From an uncultured Bacteroidales bacterium (lineage in GTDB: Bacteria > Bacteroidota > Bacteroidia > Bacteroidales > Bacteroidaceae), in the NCBI GenBank assembly GCA_902798685.1, contig CADBXO010000008.1, forward strand, positions 31,041 to 95,040: 64,000 bases of DNA, in the 5' to 3' direction. Made by a program: the position numbers and the translations under genes. Position 1 is the stretch's first letter; each line of letters opens with the position of its first letter. The notes under the pieces are model-generated. The model made no database searches, was not told where the DNA came from, and saw only the letters and a list, made by a program, of their open reading frames with translations. This document shows, one piece after another, positions 1-7,879 of the stretch.

Positions 1-1
1 A

Positions 2-730
2 CAGCAGCGCATGAAAGAGCATGTTTCACGTCGCGAGTTGTTGTTGGCCGATAACCGTCTCCTGGCTCAGATGGAGAGCAACGCCGAGCTGGACGCATAC
101 GTTCAGAGCAACGATTTCGAGTGGCTCTACGAGTCCGATTGGATGCAGAACACCTGCGCCGCCATACTCGAGTCAGATGCAATGGAGGAGTACATACAGG
201 GCGAAAAGTTTGATTTTGAGGCCGATAAGGAGCTGGTCCGCAAGCTTTACAAGCAGTTCATTGAGGAGAGCGAGGACCTTGACACACTCCTTGAGGAGCA
301 GAACATCTACTGGAACGGCGATAAGGAGCTCATCGACTCATTCGTAATCAAGACCGTCAAGGCCTTTGAGGACGGAAAGGTAGGCGAGCAGCCCCTCAAG
401 ACCGAATTCAAGGACGATGAGGACCGTCAGTTCGCAATCAACCTGCTGCACCGCGGCCTTGAGATGGCCAAGGAGCGTGAGGAGGTTGTTGCAGCCAATT
501 GCCGCCGCTGGGATCCCAGCCGTCTGGCATTCCTGGACGTAATCATCATCCAGGTTGCAATGGCCGAGATGATAGGTTTCCCGCAGATCCCGCTCAAGGT
601 AACCATCAACGAGTACGTGGAGCTGGCCAAACTGCTCAGCACACCCTCAAGCGGCAGTTTTGTAAACGGAATGCTTGACACCATCGTCAAGGATATGACT
701 TCACAAGGCCGAATCAACAAGGAATTATAA
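2..730 (+). CDS. nusB: Transcription antitermination protein NusB, 3' part
   Basis: The reading frame is open to the left edge, so the gene starts outside the window and about 240 C-terminal residues are seen. Bacteroidota NusB proteins are longer than the E. coli form (about 300 residues), so roughly 60-70 residues are missing. The last 90 residues carry the recognisable NusB fold: the WDPSRLAFLDVIIIQVAMAE helix, then FPQIPLKVTINEYVELAKLL and a STPSSGSFVNGMLD ending. NusB binds boxA RNA with NusE (S10) in ribosomal RNA antitermination. yajC follows after 20 bp in the same direction, the usual Bacteroidales order. Confidence 0.9.
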   Translation, partial: QQRMKEHVSRRELLLADNRLLAQMESNAELDAYVQSNDFEWLYESDWMQNTCAAILESDAMEEYIQGEKFDFEADKELVRKLYKQFIEESEDLDTLLEEQNIYWNGDKELIDSFVIKTVKAFEDGKVGEQPLKTEFKDDEDRQFAINLLHRGLEMAKEREEVVAANCRRWDPSRLAFLDVIIIQVAMAEMIGFPQIPLKVTINEYVELAKLLSTPSSGSFVNGMLDTIVKDMTSQGRINKEL

Positions 731-750
731 ACAAAAAACAATAGATAATT

Positions 751-1203
751 ATGGCTAACATGCTTTTACTCAACCCCTTCCAGATGACATATCAGGAGGT
801 GAACACACACGTTGTAAACTTTATCCAGGACGTAAACCTTGACGCTCCCGCATCTTCATCAGAGGGCGGTCAGGCTCAGGGCGGCGCTTTCGGCCCCATG
901 GGCGGTTTTCTGTGGATCATTATCATCCTGGCCTTCATGATGATCATCATGCGTCCCCGTCAGGACAAGGAGGGTGAGAAGTTCCGCAACGCACTCCAGA
1001 AGGAGCAGGACGTTGTTACCAGCACCGGTATCTTTGGCAAGATCAAGGACATCGACGAGGTTTCTGTAACTCTCGAGATCGCCCAGGGCATGAAGATCAA
1101 GGTTGACAAGCGTTACGTTAACCCCATTCCCACACCTCAGCCCGCAAAGCCTGAGAAGCCCTCACGCCGCAAGAAGGATCCCAGCAAGGACGAAAAGGCA
1201 TAA
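751..1203 (+). CDS. yajC: Preprotein translocase subunit YajC
   Basis: A 150-residue YajC. A single hydrophobic segment (about residues 52-66, FLWIIIILAFMMIIM) is followed by RPRQDKEGEK and the conserved EQDVVTSTGIFGKIKDID region typical of YajC. YajC associates with the SecDF accessory complex in the inner membrane. The N-terminal stretch of about 45 residues before the membrane helix is longer than in proteobacteria, and the C-terminus is a lysine- and proline-rich tail. It lies 20 bp after nusB and 12 bp before the YbbR-like gene, so it is very probably cotranscribed with both. Confidence 0.93.
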   Translation: MANMLLLNPFQMTYQEVNTHVVNFIQDVNLDAPASSSEGGQAQGGAFGPMGGFLWIIIILAFMMIIMRPRQDKEGEKFRNALQKEQDVVTSTGIFGKIKDIDEVSVTLEIAQGMKIKVDKRYVNPIPTPQPAKPEKPSRRKKDPSKDEKA

Positions 1204-1215
1204 AAATTCTGACGC

Positions 1216-2217
1216 ATGCGGGAGCAAGGTAGGCCCAAATCCCGATTTGCAGAATTCTTAAAGAAAATCGGAGATGCCCTTCTGAAACTCTTCAGAGGGG
1301 ATTTCTCCGTTTTTTTGCTTTTCCTGGGCATCACGCTTTTCTTCTGGTGGTCACAGACCATGAACCAGAATTACGAGACCCAGATGAAAATACCCGTATT
1401 GGTGGCCGATGTCCCCGACGCCGTGCGCATGACCAGCGTTCCCGTCCGTCAGATAACCGTTTCACTGAGCGGCAAGGGCTCATTACTTAAGAAGTCGGGC
1501 AGGCGAGGCAGCCGACAGGTGCTGCGCGTAAGCAACTCGGCTTTCACAATGTCTCACGGGCATGCATCATACGCAACATCACACCTGCGTGACTCGATCG
1601 CAGCCATGCTCCCGCCATCGGTTACAATCCATTCAATCTCACCGGATTCGCTTGTATATCAGTACACTATGCAGCGCATCCTGAAGCTCCCCGTGGAGTT
1701 TGAAGGCACCACCGAGAGTCAGGAGCAGTTCTTCCTGGAGCGCATCGAATTCAGCCCAGACAGCGTCGTAGCCAAGATCTTGTTGGCCGATACGGCCGTG
1801 CATCGCGCGGTTGCCGATGTGGCGCAGATTGCCCTTACATCGGACACAATCATAAGGACCGTGGCTCTCAAAGCGGAGAAGGACGTCATTTTCAGCCAGG
1901 ATGAGGTGAACATGACGGTGCTCTCACAGCAGTACACTGAGAAGAGCCTTGAGGTTCCAATTACGGGCGTGAATTTCCCTGAATACGTGTCACTTAAGTC
2001 ATTCCCCGCAAGGGCCGTGCTGACCGTATGGGTCAAGATGTCCGAGTATGACCGCGTCACAGCGGCCGATTTCCAGGTGGTTGTAGATTACAACGATATA
2101 GCCGGCAGCGATGCCTCCAAGGCCCTTCTGCGCATTTATTCACAGCCTGCCAACGTGCGTAACGTCCGACTTCAGACGCGCACCGTTGACTATCTCATGG
2201 AGCGTACAGCCTATTGA
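1216..2217 (+). CDS. YbbR/CdaR-like domain protein
   Basis: A 333-residue protein with one N-terminal membrane helix (about residues 32-47, FSVFLLFLGITLFFWW) and a long extracytoplasmic part with repeated YbbR-like beta domains (for example LKLPVEFEGTTE near residue 157 and KSLEVPITGVNFPEYV near 240). In Firmicutes the family (CdaR) regulates the diadenylate cyclase CdaA. No cyclase gene is seen next to it here, so the role in this organism is unknown. It lies between yajC and coaE with very short gaps, as in other Bacteroidales. Confidence 0.82.
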   Translation: MREQGRPKSRFAEFLKKIGDALLKLFRGDFSVFLLFLGITLFFWWSQTMNQNYETQMKIPVLVADVPDAVRMTSVPVRQITVSLSGKGSLLKKSGRRGSRQVLRVSNSAFTMSHGHASYATSHLRDSIAAMLPPSVTIHSISPDSLVYQYTMQRILKLPVEFEGTTESQEQFFLERIEFSPDSVVAKILLADTAVHRAVADVAQIALTSDTIIRTVALKAEKDVIFSQDEVNMTVLSQQYTEKSLEVPITGVNFPEYVSLKSFPARAVLTVWVKMSEYDRVTAADFQVVVDYNDIAGSDASKALLRIYSQPANVRNVRLQTRTVDYLMERTAY

Positions 2218-2218
2218 T

Positions 2219-2812
2219 ATGAAGGTAATAGGACTGACAGGCGGAATAGGGTGCGGCAAGAGCTATGTGGCTGCCAAGATGCAACTGCACGGCATTCCCG
2301 TGTATGATTCTGATTCACGCGCCAAGCTGCTCACTGCAACTGATCCGGTAATCAAGGAGGCACTCACTGATTTGGTAGGTCCAACTTTGTATTGCCCCTG
2401 CGGATGCGGCGTGATGCAGAAGGAGGTTCTGGCACAGTTCATCTTTGGCAATCCGGAGAATATGGCCAAGGTGAATGAGATAATTCATCCCCGGGTAAGG
2501 GAGGATTTCAAGCGTTGGTGCATCGGCCAGGGAAGTAAGGAATTTTGCATCCTTGAATCGGCCATACTGTTTGAGTCCGGATTTGACAGGGAGGTTGACT
2601 GTACGGTCTGTGTGGATGCTCCGCTGCCGTTGCGCATTAAGCGTTGCGTAAAGCGTGACAATACCACTGAACAGGCTGTGGTGGCCCGAATCAACAGCCA
2701 GATGGACCAAGAGGAGAAGTGCAGGCTGGCTGACTTCGTGATAGTTAATGATGATGTGCAGGATCTGGCTCCCCAGATATCGGCACTGATAGATAATGTA
2801 AGAAAACTTTAA
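2219..2812 (+). CDS. coaE: Dephospho-CoA kinase CoaE
   Basis: The last enzyme of coenzyme A synthesis, phosphorylating the 3'-hydroxyl of dephospho-CoA. It has 197 residues from the ATG at 2219, one base after the stop of the YbbR-like gene. A longer frame reaches back to 2111 but would lie inside the YbbR gene, and the P-loop protein properly begins MKVIGLTGG. The Walker A is GGIGCGKS (residues 8-15), followed by the family's VYDSDSRAK (D30) and the ILESAILFESGFD segment. A CPCGCG cysteine cluster (about residues 59-64) is unusual for CoaE and could be a lineage feature. Confidence 0.93.
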   Translation: MKVIGLTGGIGCGKSYVAAKMQLHGIPVYDSDSRAKLLTATDPVIKEALTDLVGPTLYCPCGCGVMQKEVLAQFIFGNPENMAKVNEIIHPRVREDFKRWCIGQGSKEFCILESAILFESGFDREVDCTVCVDAPLPLRIKRCVKRDNTTEQAVVARINSQMDQEEKCRLADFVIVNDDVQDLAPQISALIDNVRKL

Positions 2813-2828
2813 AACATTAATTGATATT

Positions 2829-3248
2829 ATGCTGAACGAAATTCTGACTATTTCAGGCAAACCGAGCCTGTATAAGCTGCTCACCCGCGGACGCGGAGCA
2901 CTTATCGTAGAGAACATTGACGAGACAAAGAAGCGCATGCCTATCCAGGGTACAGACAAGGTTGTATCACTGGGTGACATCTCAATATTCACCGATGAGA
3001 AGGAGATGCCTCTGCGCGAGGTTTTCCTGGCAATCGAGGCCAAGTATGACAAGAAGGAAATCTCATTTGACTGGCGCAAGGCTTCAAATGACCAGCTCCT
3101 CAAGTTCTTCGGTGAGATCATCCCGGACTTTGACCGCGAGCGCGTTTATCCCAGCCACATCAAGAAAATCGCCGGCTGGTACGATCTCCTGGTAAAATAC
3201 GGCGAGAACGACTTCTCAGAGCCCAAACAGGAAGAGGAGAAAGCGTGA
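2829..3248 (+). CDS. DUF5606 family protein
   Basis: A 139-residue protein that I recognise as the Bacteroidota-specific DUF5606 family (starts MLNEILTISGKPSLYKLL, with VVSLGDISIFTDE and KEISFDWRKASNDQL). The function is unknown. No signal peptide or membrane segment is visible, so it should be cytosolic. It is 16 bp after coaE and closes the operon. Its stop codon TGA (3246-3248) is formed by the first bases of the palindromic repeat that follows, which may have slightly altered the C-terminus (acidic tail EPKQEEEKA). Confidence 0.85.
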   Translation: MLNEILTISGKPSLYKLLTRGRGALIVENIDETKKRMPIQGTDKVVSLGDISIFTDEKEMPLREVFLAIEAKYDKKEISFDWRKASNDQLLKFFGEIIPDFDRERVYPSHIKKIAGWYDLLVKYGENDFSEPKQEEEKA

Positions 3249-3366
3249 CAAAGGGGACGGTTCCGTTTGGCTCGTCTAGAAACAATCCCATCTGGGCTAC
3301 AGTATGCTCAGGTGGGATTTTTGCATAAAGTGAGCGTGCCAAACGGAACCGTCCCCTTTGACACGC
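3243..3366. repeat. Palindromic repeat family B, copy 1
   Basis: About 124 bp. The outer arms are near-perfect inverted repeats: left arm from 3243 (GCGTGACAAAGGGGACGG then TTCCGTTTGGC) and its complement ending at 3366. Inside is a second hairpin with a T-run (see terminator). The TGA at its left end is the stop codon of the DUF5606 gene. Two further copies are at 7763 and 63191. The nested hairpin looks like a REP/MITE-type element that also acts as a terminator. Confidence 0.85.
3284..3323 (+). terminator. Inner hairpin terminator of repeat B copy 1
   Basis: The stem AATCCCATCTG (3284-3294) pairs with CAGGTGGGATT (3309-3319) with one G-T pair, and a T-run follows immediately. In copy 2 the same stem is fully Watson-Crick (CAGATGGGATT), so pairing is kept while the sequence differs. 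It would end the nusB-coaE-DUF5606 transcript. Confidence 0.7.
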
Positions 3367-3406
3367 TTTCAAGTCATATAAAATAATATTTTATATGGCC
3401 GATTTC

Positions 3407-3437
3407 TTGGTTATTTCATGAATATGCAATATCTTTG
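3407..3437 (+). promoter_or_regulatory. Probable Bacteroidota-type promoter for the DUF4954-nagB operon
   Basis: A -7 box TATCTTTG (3430-3437) matches the TAnnTTTG consensus. A TTG (3407-3409) lies 20 bp upstream at the expected -33 position. The start codon at 3474 gives a leader of about 30 bases containing AAAAGGA (3461-3467) as a possible ribosome binding site. Confidence 0.6.
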
Positions 3438-3473
3438 CAACCGCAACTCCTTGGTAAACTAAAAGGACATCAA

Positions 3474-5690
3474 ATGGAAAAAGTTACAGTATTGACTTCG
3501 GATCAGCTTTATAACAGCTTTCTGGATCCCAAGTATATTCCCGCAGGTCAAAACAAGTACTATTTACGCAACACTCAGGTTTGCGCCCCCAAGAACGGTT
3601 GGCGCCACTTGACCAGCAATGAGATTGAGACTCTGGTTAAGAATGACAACACAGCCATGAGCTGGGATAACATTCTTGTGACCGATGAGTTCGACCCCAT
3701 GATGATCAAGAACAACAAGTTCTACGGATTCGTGCGTATCGGCCGAGTAACATCTAACGGACTTCAGTACCACGATCTGCGCCTTTCAATCGGTATCACA
3801 AACAGCTCAATCCACTCCTGCGATATAGGTGACGACTGCGCAATCCACAACGTGCACTACCTGTCACATTATATTATAGGTGACCGATGCATGCTCTTCA
3901 ACATCCAGGAGATGTCCTGCACCGACCATGCCAAGTTCGGCAACGGTATCGTCAAGGAGGGTGAGGCTGAGGACGTACGTGTCTGGCTGGAGCTTATGAA
4001 CGAGACCGGCTGCCGCAAGGTGCTCCCGTTTGACGGAATGATTGCGGCCGATGCCTACATGTGGGCCAAGTTTATCGATGATAAGCGCCTGCAGGACCGT
4101 CTCAAGGCCATTACCCAGAGCTCTTTCGACAGCCGCCGCGGATTCTACGGAACCATAGGTTACGGCAACGTCATCAAGAACTGCTGGATCATCAAGGACG
4201 TAAAGATTGGCAACTGCTGCTACATCAAGGGCGCCAGCAAGCTTAAGAACATAACCATCAACTCATCGGAGGTTGATCCCACCCAGATAGGTGAGAACGT
4301 GGTTCTGGTAAACGGTATCATAGGTTACGGATGCCGCATATTCTACTCAGTAATCGCTGTCCGCTTTGTGCTGGGCAGCCACTCAAACCTGAAATACGGT
4401 GCACGACTCATGAACTCATTCATGGGCGACAACTCCACAATATCATGCTGTGAGGTGCTTCACAACCTCATTTTCCCGGCTCACGAGCAGCATCACAACA
4501 ACTCGTTCCTGATTGCCAGCGTGGTCAAGGGTCAGTCAAACCTGGCTGCCGGCGCGACCATCGGCTCAAACCATAATTCCCGTACATTTGACGGTGAGAT
4601 AGAGGCTGGACGCGGATTCTGGCCGGCTCTTTGCGTAAGTGTAAAACACTCATCAAAGTTTGCCAGTTATACAATGCTTGCCAAGGGCGCATATCCGGCC
4701 GAGTTGAACAACCCGTTCCCCTTTGCACTGGTCAGCAATGATGAGGTTCATGGCGAACTGCACGTTCTGCCGGCATTCTCATGGCTTTACAACATGTTTT
4801 CAATGGCCCGTAACAACTGGAAATACGCCACACGTGACAACCGCGTATTCAAAGTTCAGAACATTGAGTTCGACGCCTACGCCCCTGATTCAATGGAGGA
4901 GGCAATTGAGGCCCGCAAGCTGCTTGACAAGTGGACCGCCAAGGCTTGGCTCAGAAAAGAGGGCAAGAGCCTGGAGGGTGTCAGTGATGATGCTTTGATG
5001 GAGATGGGCCGTAAGCTTCTGAACGGTGATCCCGCCAAATTGGAGGGACTTGAAGTTCTTGGTGAAGGTATTGAGAAATCAAAGCGCAAGGTGGTAATAC
5101 TTCATCCCTACAAGGCATATCACGCATACGGAGACATGCTGACATACTATGCAGTCAGAAATATCGTCTCTTATCTTGAGGATCATGAGGATGAGACATT
5201 CCAGAGCATAAGCAAACGTTTTGACGGTGACCGTGCGCGCGTATGGTTCAACCTGGGCGGCCAGCTCATGTCAATGGAGGATGTTGACCAGCTTCGTTCC
5301 GATATAAAGGACGGTACTCTGAATACCTGGAAGGAGATTCACCACCGTTACAATGAGATCTGGAAGAAATACCCCGTTGACAAACTGCGTCACGCCTATA
5401 TGTCTCTCAAGCACATGCTGGGTGTAGAGACACTTACGGTCGATGACTGGAACAATGCACTCAACAAGGGCATCGATCTGCAGACTTACGTCTACACTCA
5501 GGTATATGAGTCCCGCAAGAAGGATTATGAGAACGAGTTCCGTAAGGCTACGTTCATGAATGAGGAGGAGATGATAGCAGCCTGGGGTAAACTGGAGGAG
5601 AACAGCTTCATCCTTCAGCAGCGCAAGGAACTCAAGGAGTTCACAGAGAGAATTCAGAACATCAAAAAAAGACTTAATATTGAACCTTAA
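3474..5690 (+). CDS. DUF4954 family protein, left-handed beta-helix
   Basis: A 738-residue protein. The ATG at 3474 is chosen because the predicted promoter overlaps the upstream in-frame ATG at 3435 and a purine-rich site precedes 3474. Much of residues 80-420 is built of hexapeptide-like turns (for example IGDDCAIHNV, IGDRCMLFNI, IGNCCYIKGASKL, IGENVVLVNGIIGYG), the sign of a left-handed parallel beta-helix as in acyl- and nucleotidyl-transferases. The C-terminal 250 residues are helical and match the family's second region. I recognise it as DUF4954 (Bacteroidota); its substrate is unknown. The nagB gene follows after 12 bp, which suggests an amino-sugar-related role, but that is inference. 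Confidence 0.8.
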   Translation: MEKVTVLTSDQLYNSFLDPKYIPAGQNKYYLRNTQVCAPKNGWRHLTSNEIETLVKNDNTAMSWDNILVTDEFDPMMIKNNKFYGFVRIGRVTSNGLQYHDLRLSIGITNSSIHSCDIGDDCAIHNVHYLSHYIIGDRCMLFNIQEMSCTDHAKFGNGIVKEGEAEDVRVWLELMNETGCRKVLPFDGMIAADAYMWAKFIDDKRLQDRLKAITQSSFDSRRGFYGTIGYGNVIKNCWIIKDVKIGNCCYIKGASKLKNITINSSEVDPTQIGENVVLVNGIIGYGCRIFYSVIAVRFVLGSHSNLKYGARLMNSFMGDNSTISCCEVLHNLIFPAHEQHHNNSFLIASVVKGQSNLAAGATIGSNHNSRTFDGEIEAGRGFWPALCVSVKHSSKFASYTMLAKGAYPAELNNPFPFALVSNDEVHGELHVLPAFSWLYNMFSMARNNWKYATRDNRVFKVQNIEFDAYAPDSMEEAIEARKLLDKWTAKAWLRKEGKSLEGVSDDALMEMGRKLLNGDPAKLEGLEVLGEGIEKSKRKVVILHPYKAYHAYGDMLTYYAVRNIVSYLEDHEDETFQSISKRFDGDRARVWFNLGGQLMSMEDVDQLRSDIKDGTLNTWKEIHHRYNEIWKKYPVDKLRHAYMSLKHMLGVETLTVDDWNNALNKGIDLQTYVYTQVYESRKKDYENEFRKATFMNEEEMIAAWGKLEENSFILQQRKELKEFTERIQNIKKRLNIEP

Positions 5691-5702
5691 TCATAAACAA
5701 TT

Positions 5703-6497
5703 ATGAGACTGATTATTGAGCCGGATTACGGTAAAATGTCAAAGTGGGCTGCAAACTATGTAGCCAAGTGTATCAATGATGCAAAACCCACGGCTGAGAA
5801 GCCTTTCAAGCTGGGTTGCCCTACCGGTAGTTCACCGTTAGGCATGTACAAGGAGCTTATCGCCCTGAACAAGGCAGGTAAGGTTTCATTCCAGAACGTA
5901 ATTACATTCAACATGGATGAGTATGTAAACCTCCCCGAGGAGCATCCTGAGAGCTACCACTCATTCATGTGGAACAATTTCTTCAGCCACATCGATATCA
6001 AGAAGGAGAACGTGCATATCCTCAACGGCAATGCCAAGGATCTTAAGGCTGAGTGTGAGAATTATGAGAAGGCTATTCTGGCTGCAGGCGGCATTGACCT
6101 GTTCATGGGTGGCATCGGCCCCGACGGCCATATCGCTTTCAACGAGCCGGGCTCAAGCCTTACCAGCCGTACACGTCAGAAGACTCTGACAACTGACACT
6201 ATCATCGCTAACTGCCGTTTCTTTGACAATGATGTCAATAAGGTTCCCAAGACCGCGCTGACCGTAGGCGTAGGTACAGTAATGGATGCCAAGCAGGTAA
6301 TGATCATGGTTAACGGCCATAACAAGGCTCGCGCTTTGCAGCATGGAGTAGAGGAGGGCGTTTGCCAGATGTGGACTATCAGCGCACTTCAGATGCATCC
6401 TCACGCAATCATCGTGGCCGATGAGGCTGCCTGCGGAGAGCTGAAAGTTGATACATACAAGTACTTCAAGGATATTGAGAAGGACAATCTCATTTAA
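5703..6497 (+). CDS. nagB: Glucosamine-6-phosphate deaminase NagB
   Basis: A 264-residue enzyme converting glucosamine-6-phosphate to fructose-6-phosphate and ammonia. The catalytic residues fall at the E. coli NagB positions: D72 in [10 protein letters not shown], and D141, H143 and E148 in [16 protein letters not shown]. The phosphate-binding [12 protein letters not shown] loop (38-49) is present. Length equals the family norm, so it should be functional. It is cotranscribed with the DUF4954 gene and ends before a strong terminator. Confidence 0.96.
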   Translation: MRLIIEPDYGKMSKWAANYVAKCINDAKPTAEKPFKLGCPTGSSPLGMYKELIALNKAGKVSFQNVITFNMDEYVNLPEEHPESYHSFMWNNFFSHIDIKKENVHILNGNAKDLKAECENYEKAILAAGGIDLFMGGIGPDGHIAFNEPGSSLTSRTRQKTLTTDTIIANCRFFDNDVNKVPKTALTVGVGTVMDAKQVMIMVNGHNKARALQHGVEEGVCQMWTISALQMHPHAIIVADEAACGELKVDTYKYFKDIEKDNLI

Positions 6498-6520
6498 TCT
6501 ATTATAGTTTTTGAATCAGC

Positions 6521-6556
6521 AGAAAGGCCCGCTTCCTTATCAGAGCGGGCCTTTCT
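6521..6556. terminator. Strong hairpin terminator between convergent genes
   Basis: A perfect 13-bp stem AGAAAGGCCCGCT (6521-6533) / AGCGGGCCTTTCT (6544-6556) with a 10-base loop. It lies between the 3' ends of nagB (+) and the small lipoprotein gene (-). T-rich on one side and A-rich on the other, it can serve both directions. Confidence 0.85.
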
Positions 6557-6559
6557 CAT

Positions 6560-7042
6560 TTATTTACGGGTAAGCGTTATTTCCAGACTTCGAAGGACTG
6601 CATCGGTTGAACTGAAGGGATACTGGAGTTGTGCTATATGACCCTCCTGACCAGGCTTGACATCAATAATTATCTGATTGTCTTTAAGTTCGGCCGAGAA
6701 CCAATCCCATTCAAAGTATGAGAATCCGGCAATAGGATCAACGTCCTTGACCTCAGGGCGGGTAATTATTGATCGGCTCTGAATTACGCTGTCCAGTGTG
6801 CTGTAGTCATCTTCTGAAAGATAGAAAAATACGTACAGGCTGTCGTTGCGGACCATGTGGAGATAACAATCGGTGTCAAACGGGAAGGCTACGGTATCTT
6901 TGCCGCCATCGGCCCCGAACTCCAGATCTGCGTATCTTGTGTCAAATGTATCACCGACAAGGGTTTTGATAACAATCTCTTTTTTCTCATCCTGGCAGGA
7001 GAGCGCCAGAAGCATAAACAAAGGCAAAATAAACTTTTTCAT
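6560..7042 (-). CDS. Small lipoprotein of unknown function
   Basis: 160 residues from the ATG at 7042. A longer open frame runs back to 7603 but would lie antisense to pgeF and lacks a signal peptide, whereas the shorter form begins MKKFILPLFMLLALSCQDEKKE, a lipoprotein signal with Cys17. The acidic/basic residues after the Cys resemble the export signal that sends Bacteroidota lipoproteins to the cell surface. The rest is soluble and beta-rich with many Asp and Phe/Tyr residues. No family is recognised. It is divergent from pgeF with only 42 bp between start codons. Confidence 0.7.
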   Translation of the reverse strand: MKKFILPLFMLLALSCQDEKKEIVIKTLVGDTFDTRYADLEFGADGGKDTVAFPFDTDCYLHMVRNDSLYVFFYLSEDDYSTLDSVIQSRSIITRPEVKDVDPIAGFSYFEWDWFSAELKDNQIIIDVKPGQEGHIAQLQYPFSSTDAVLRSLEITLTRK

Positions 7043-7071
7043 AAATACAGGACTTGGTGGCGCAAATATAG

Positions 7072-7079
7072 TACTTTTG
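7072..7079 (+). promoter_or_regulatory. Possible -7 box of pgeF
   Basis: TACTTTTG fits TAnnTTTG. The transcript would begin at about 7086, at the ATG (7085), implying a leaderless or nearly leaderless message. No convincing -33 element was found. Confidence 0.35.
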
Positions 7080-7084
7080 CGGTA

Positions 7085-7765
7085 ATGAAAGGTTTGTTTC
7101 GATATGATATTGCTCCTGGCGTTGAGGCCTTCAGCACCCAGCGTGACGCTGAGCTCCCGTACTACGTTGTGCAGCCGCATCAGGTGCACGGCGTTGTCAT
7201 TAAAGAAGTTACGGAGCCGATGACCACACGCGAGCAGCTTGAAGGGGTCGATGCCCTTATCACCAATGTTCCCGGCGTGGCAATTTCTGTACGTACGGCC
7301 GATTGCATTCCGGTGCTGCTTTATGACCCTGTTCACAGGGCAATTGCGGCGGTTCATGACGGATGGCGCGGCACGGTTCAGCGGCTTAGTCAGAAGGTGA
7401 TCGCAGAGATGCAGCGCCGATACGGAACTGTTGCCGGCGATCTTAAAGCGGTCATCGGCCCGGGTATCGGCCCTGAGAGTTTTCAGGTGGGACAGGAGGT
7501 TGTTGATGCGTTTGCTGAGGCCGGATTCCCCATGGATCAGATACTGACAGATTGCGGTCCCAAGGCTCCTACAGAGGAGAATCCCATGGCTGGCGGGCTC
7601 CATATTGATCTGTGGCGTGCAAATGAATGGCTTCTGCAGGAGGCCGGCGTGTCAGACATTCAGGTCTCCGGAATCTGCACCTATCGCAACAACGACCGCT
7701 TCTTTTCCGCTCGCCGCGAAGGCGCAAAATGCGGCCGCATAATCAATTGCATCAAACTGAGATGA
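7085..7765 (+). CDS. pgeF: Peptidoglycan editing factor / laccase-domain protein (YfiH family)
   Basis: 226 residues from the ATG at 7085; an upstream in-frame extension to 6857 would overlap the divergent lipoprotein gene antisense. The YfiH metal site is intact: H35 (QPHQVHG), C74 (RTADCIPVLLYDP) and H91 (VHDGWRG). The family hydrolyses mis-incorporated amino acids from peptidoglycan precursors and has also been called multicopper oxidase or purine-nucleoside-processing enzyme. The protein ends RIINCIKLR, and the stop TGA (7763-7765) is the first triplet of repeat B copy 2. Confidence 0.85.
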   Translation: MKGLFRYDIAPGVEAFSTQRDAELPYYVVQPHQVHGVVIKEVTEPMTTREQLEGVDALITNVPGVAISVRTADCIPVLLYDPVHRAIAAVHDGWRGTVQRLSQKVIAEMQRRYGTVAGDLKAVIGPGIGPESFQVGQEVVDAFAEAGFPMDQILTDCGPKAPTEENPMAGGLHIDLWRANEWLLQEAGVSDIQVSGICTYRNNDRFFSARREGAKCGRIINCIKLR

Positions 7766-7879
7766 CAAAGGGGACGGTTCCGTTTGGCACGCTCAAAAAC
7801 AATCCCATCTGGGCTACAGTATGCTCAGATGGGATTTTTGCTTAAAGTGGGCGAGCCAAACGGAACCGTCCCCTATGGC
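7763..7879. repeat. Palindromic repeat family B, copy 2, with inner terminator
   Basis: The outer arms include a perfect 20-bp inverted pair (AGGGGACGGTTCCGTTTGGC on the left, its complement on the right). The inner stem is AATCCCATCTG (7801-7811) / CAGATGGGATT (7826-7836) plus a T-run, a bidirectionally placed terminator. The left end supplies the TGA of pgeF. The right arm supplies the TAG (7873-7875 on the minus strand) of tex, because the arm reads CCATAGGGGACGG instead of GACAAAGGGGACGG. Both convergent genes therefore stop inside the same element. Confidence 0.87.

Noticed and set aside
2111-2218. Upstream extension of coaE
   Set aside because: It lies within the YbbR-like gene, and the P-loop protein begins naturally at 2219.
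6560-7603. 347-residue version of the minus-strand lipoprotein
   Set aside because: The extra N-terminal part is antisense to pgeF; the shorter form has a proper lipoprotein signal.
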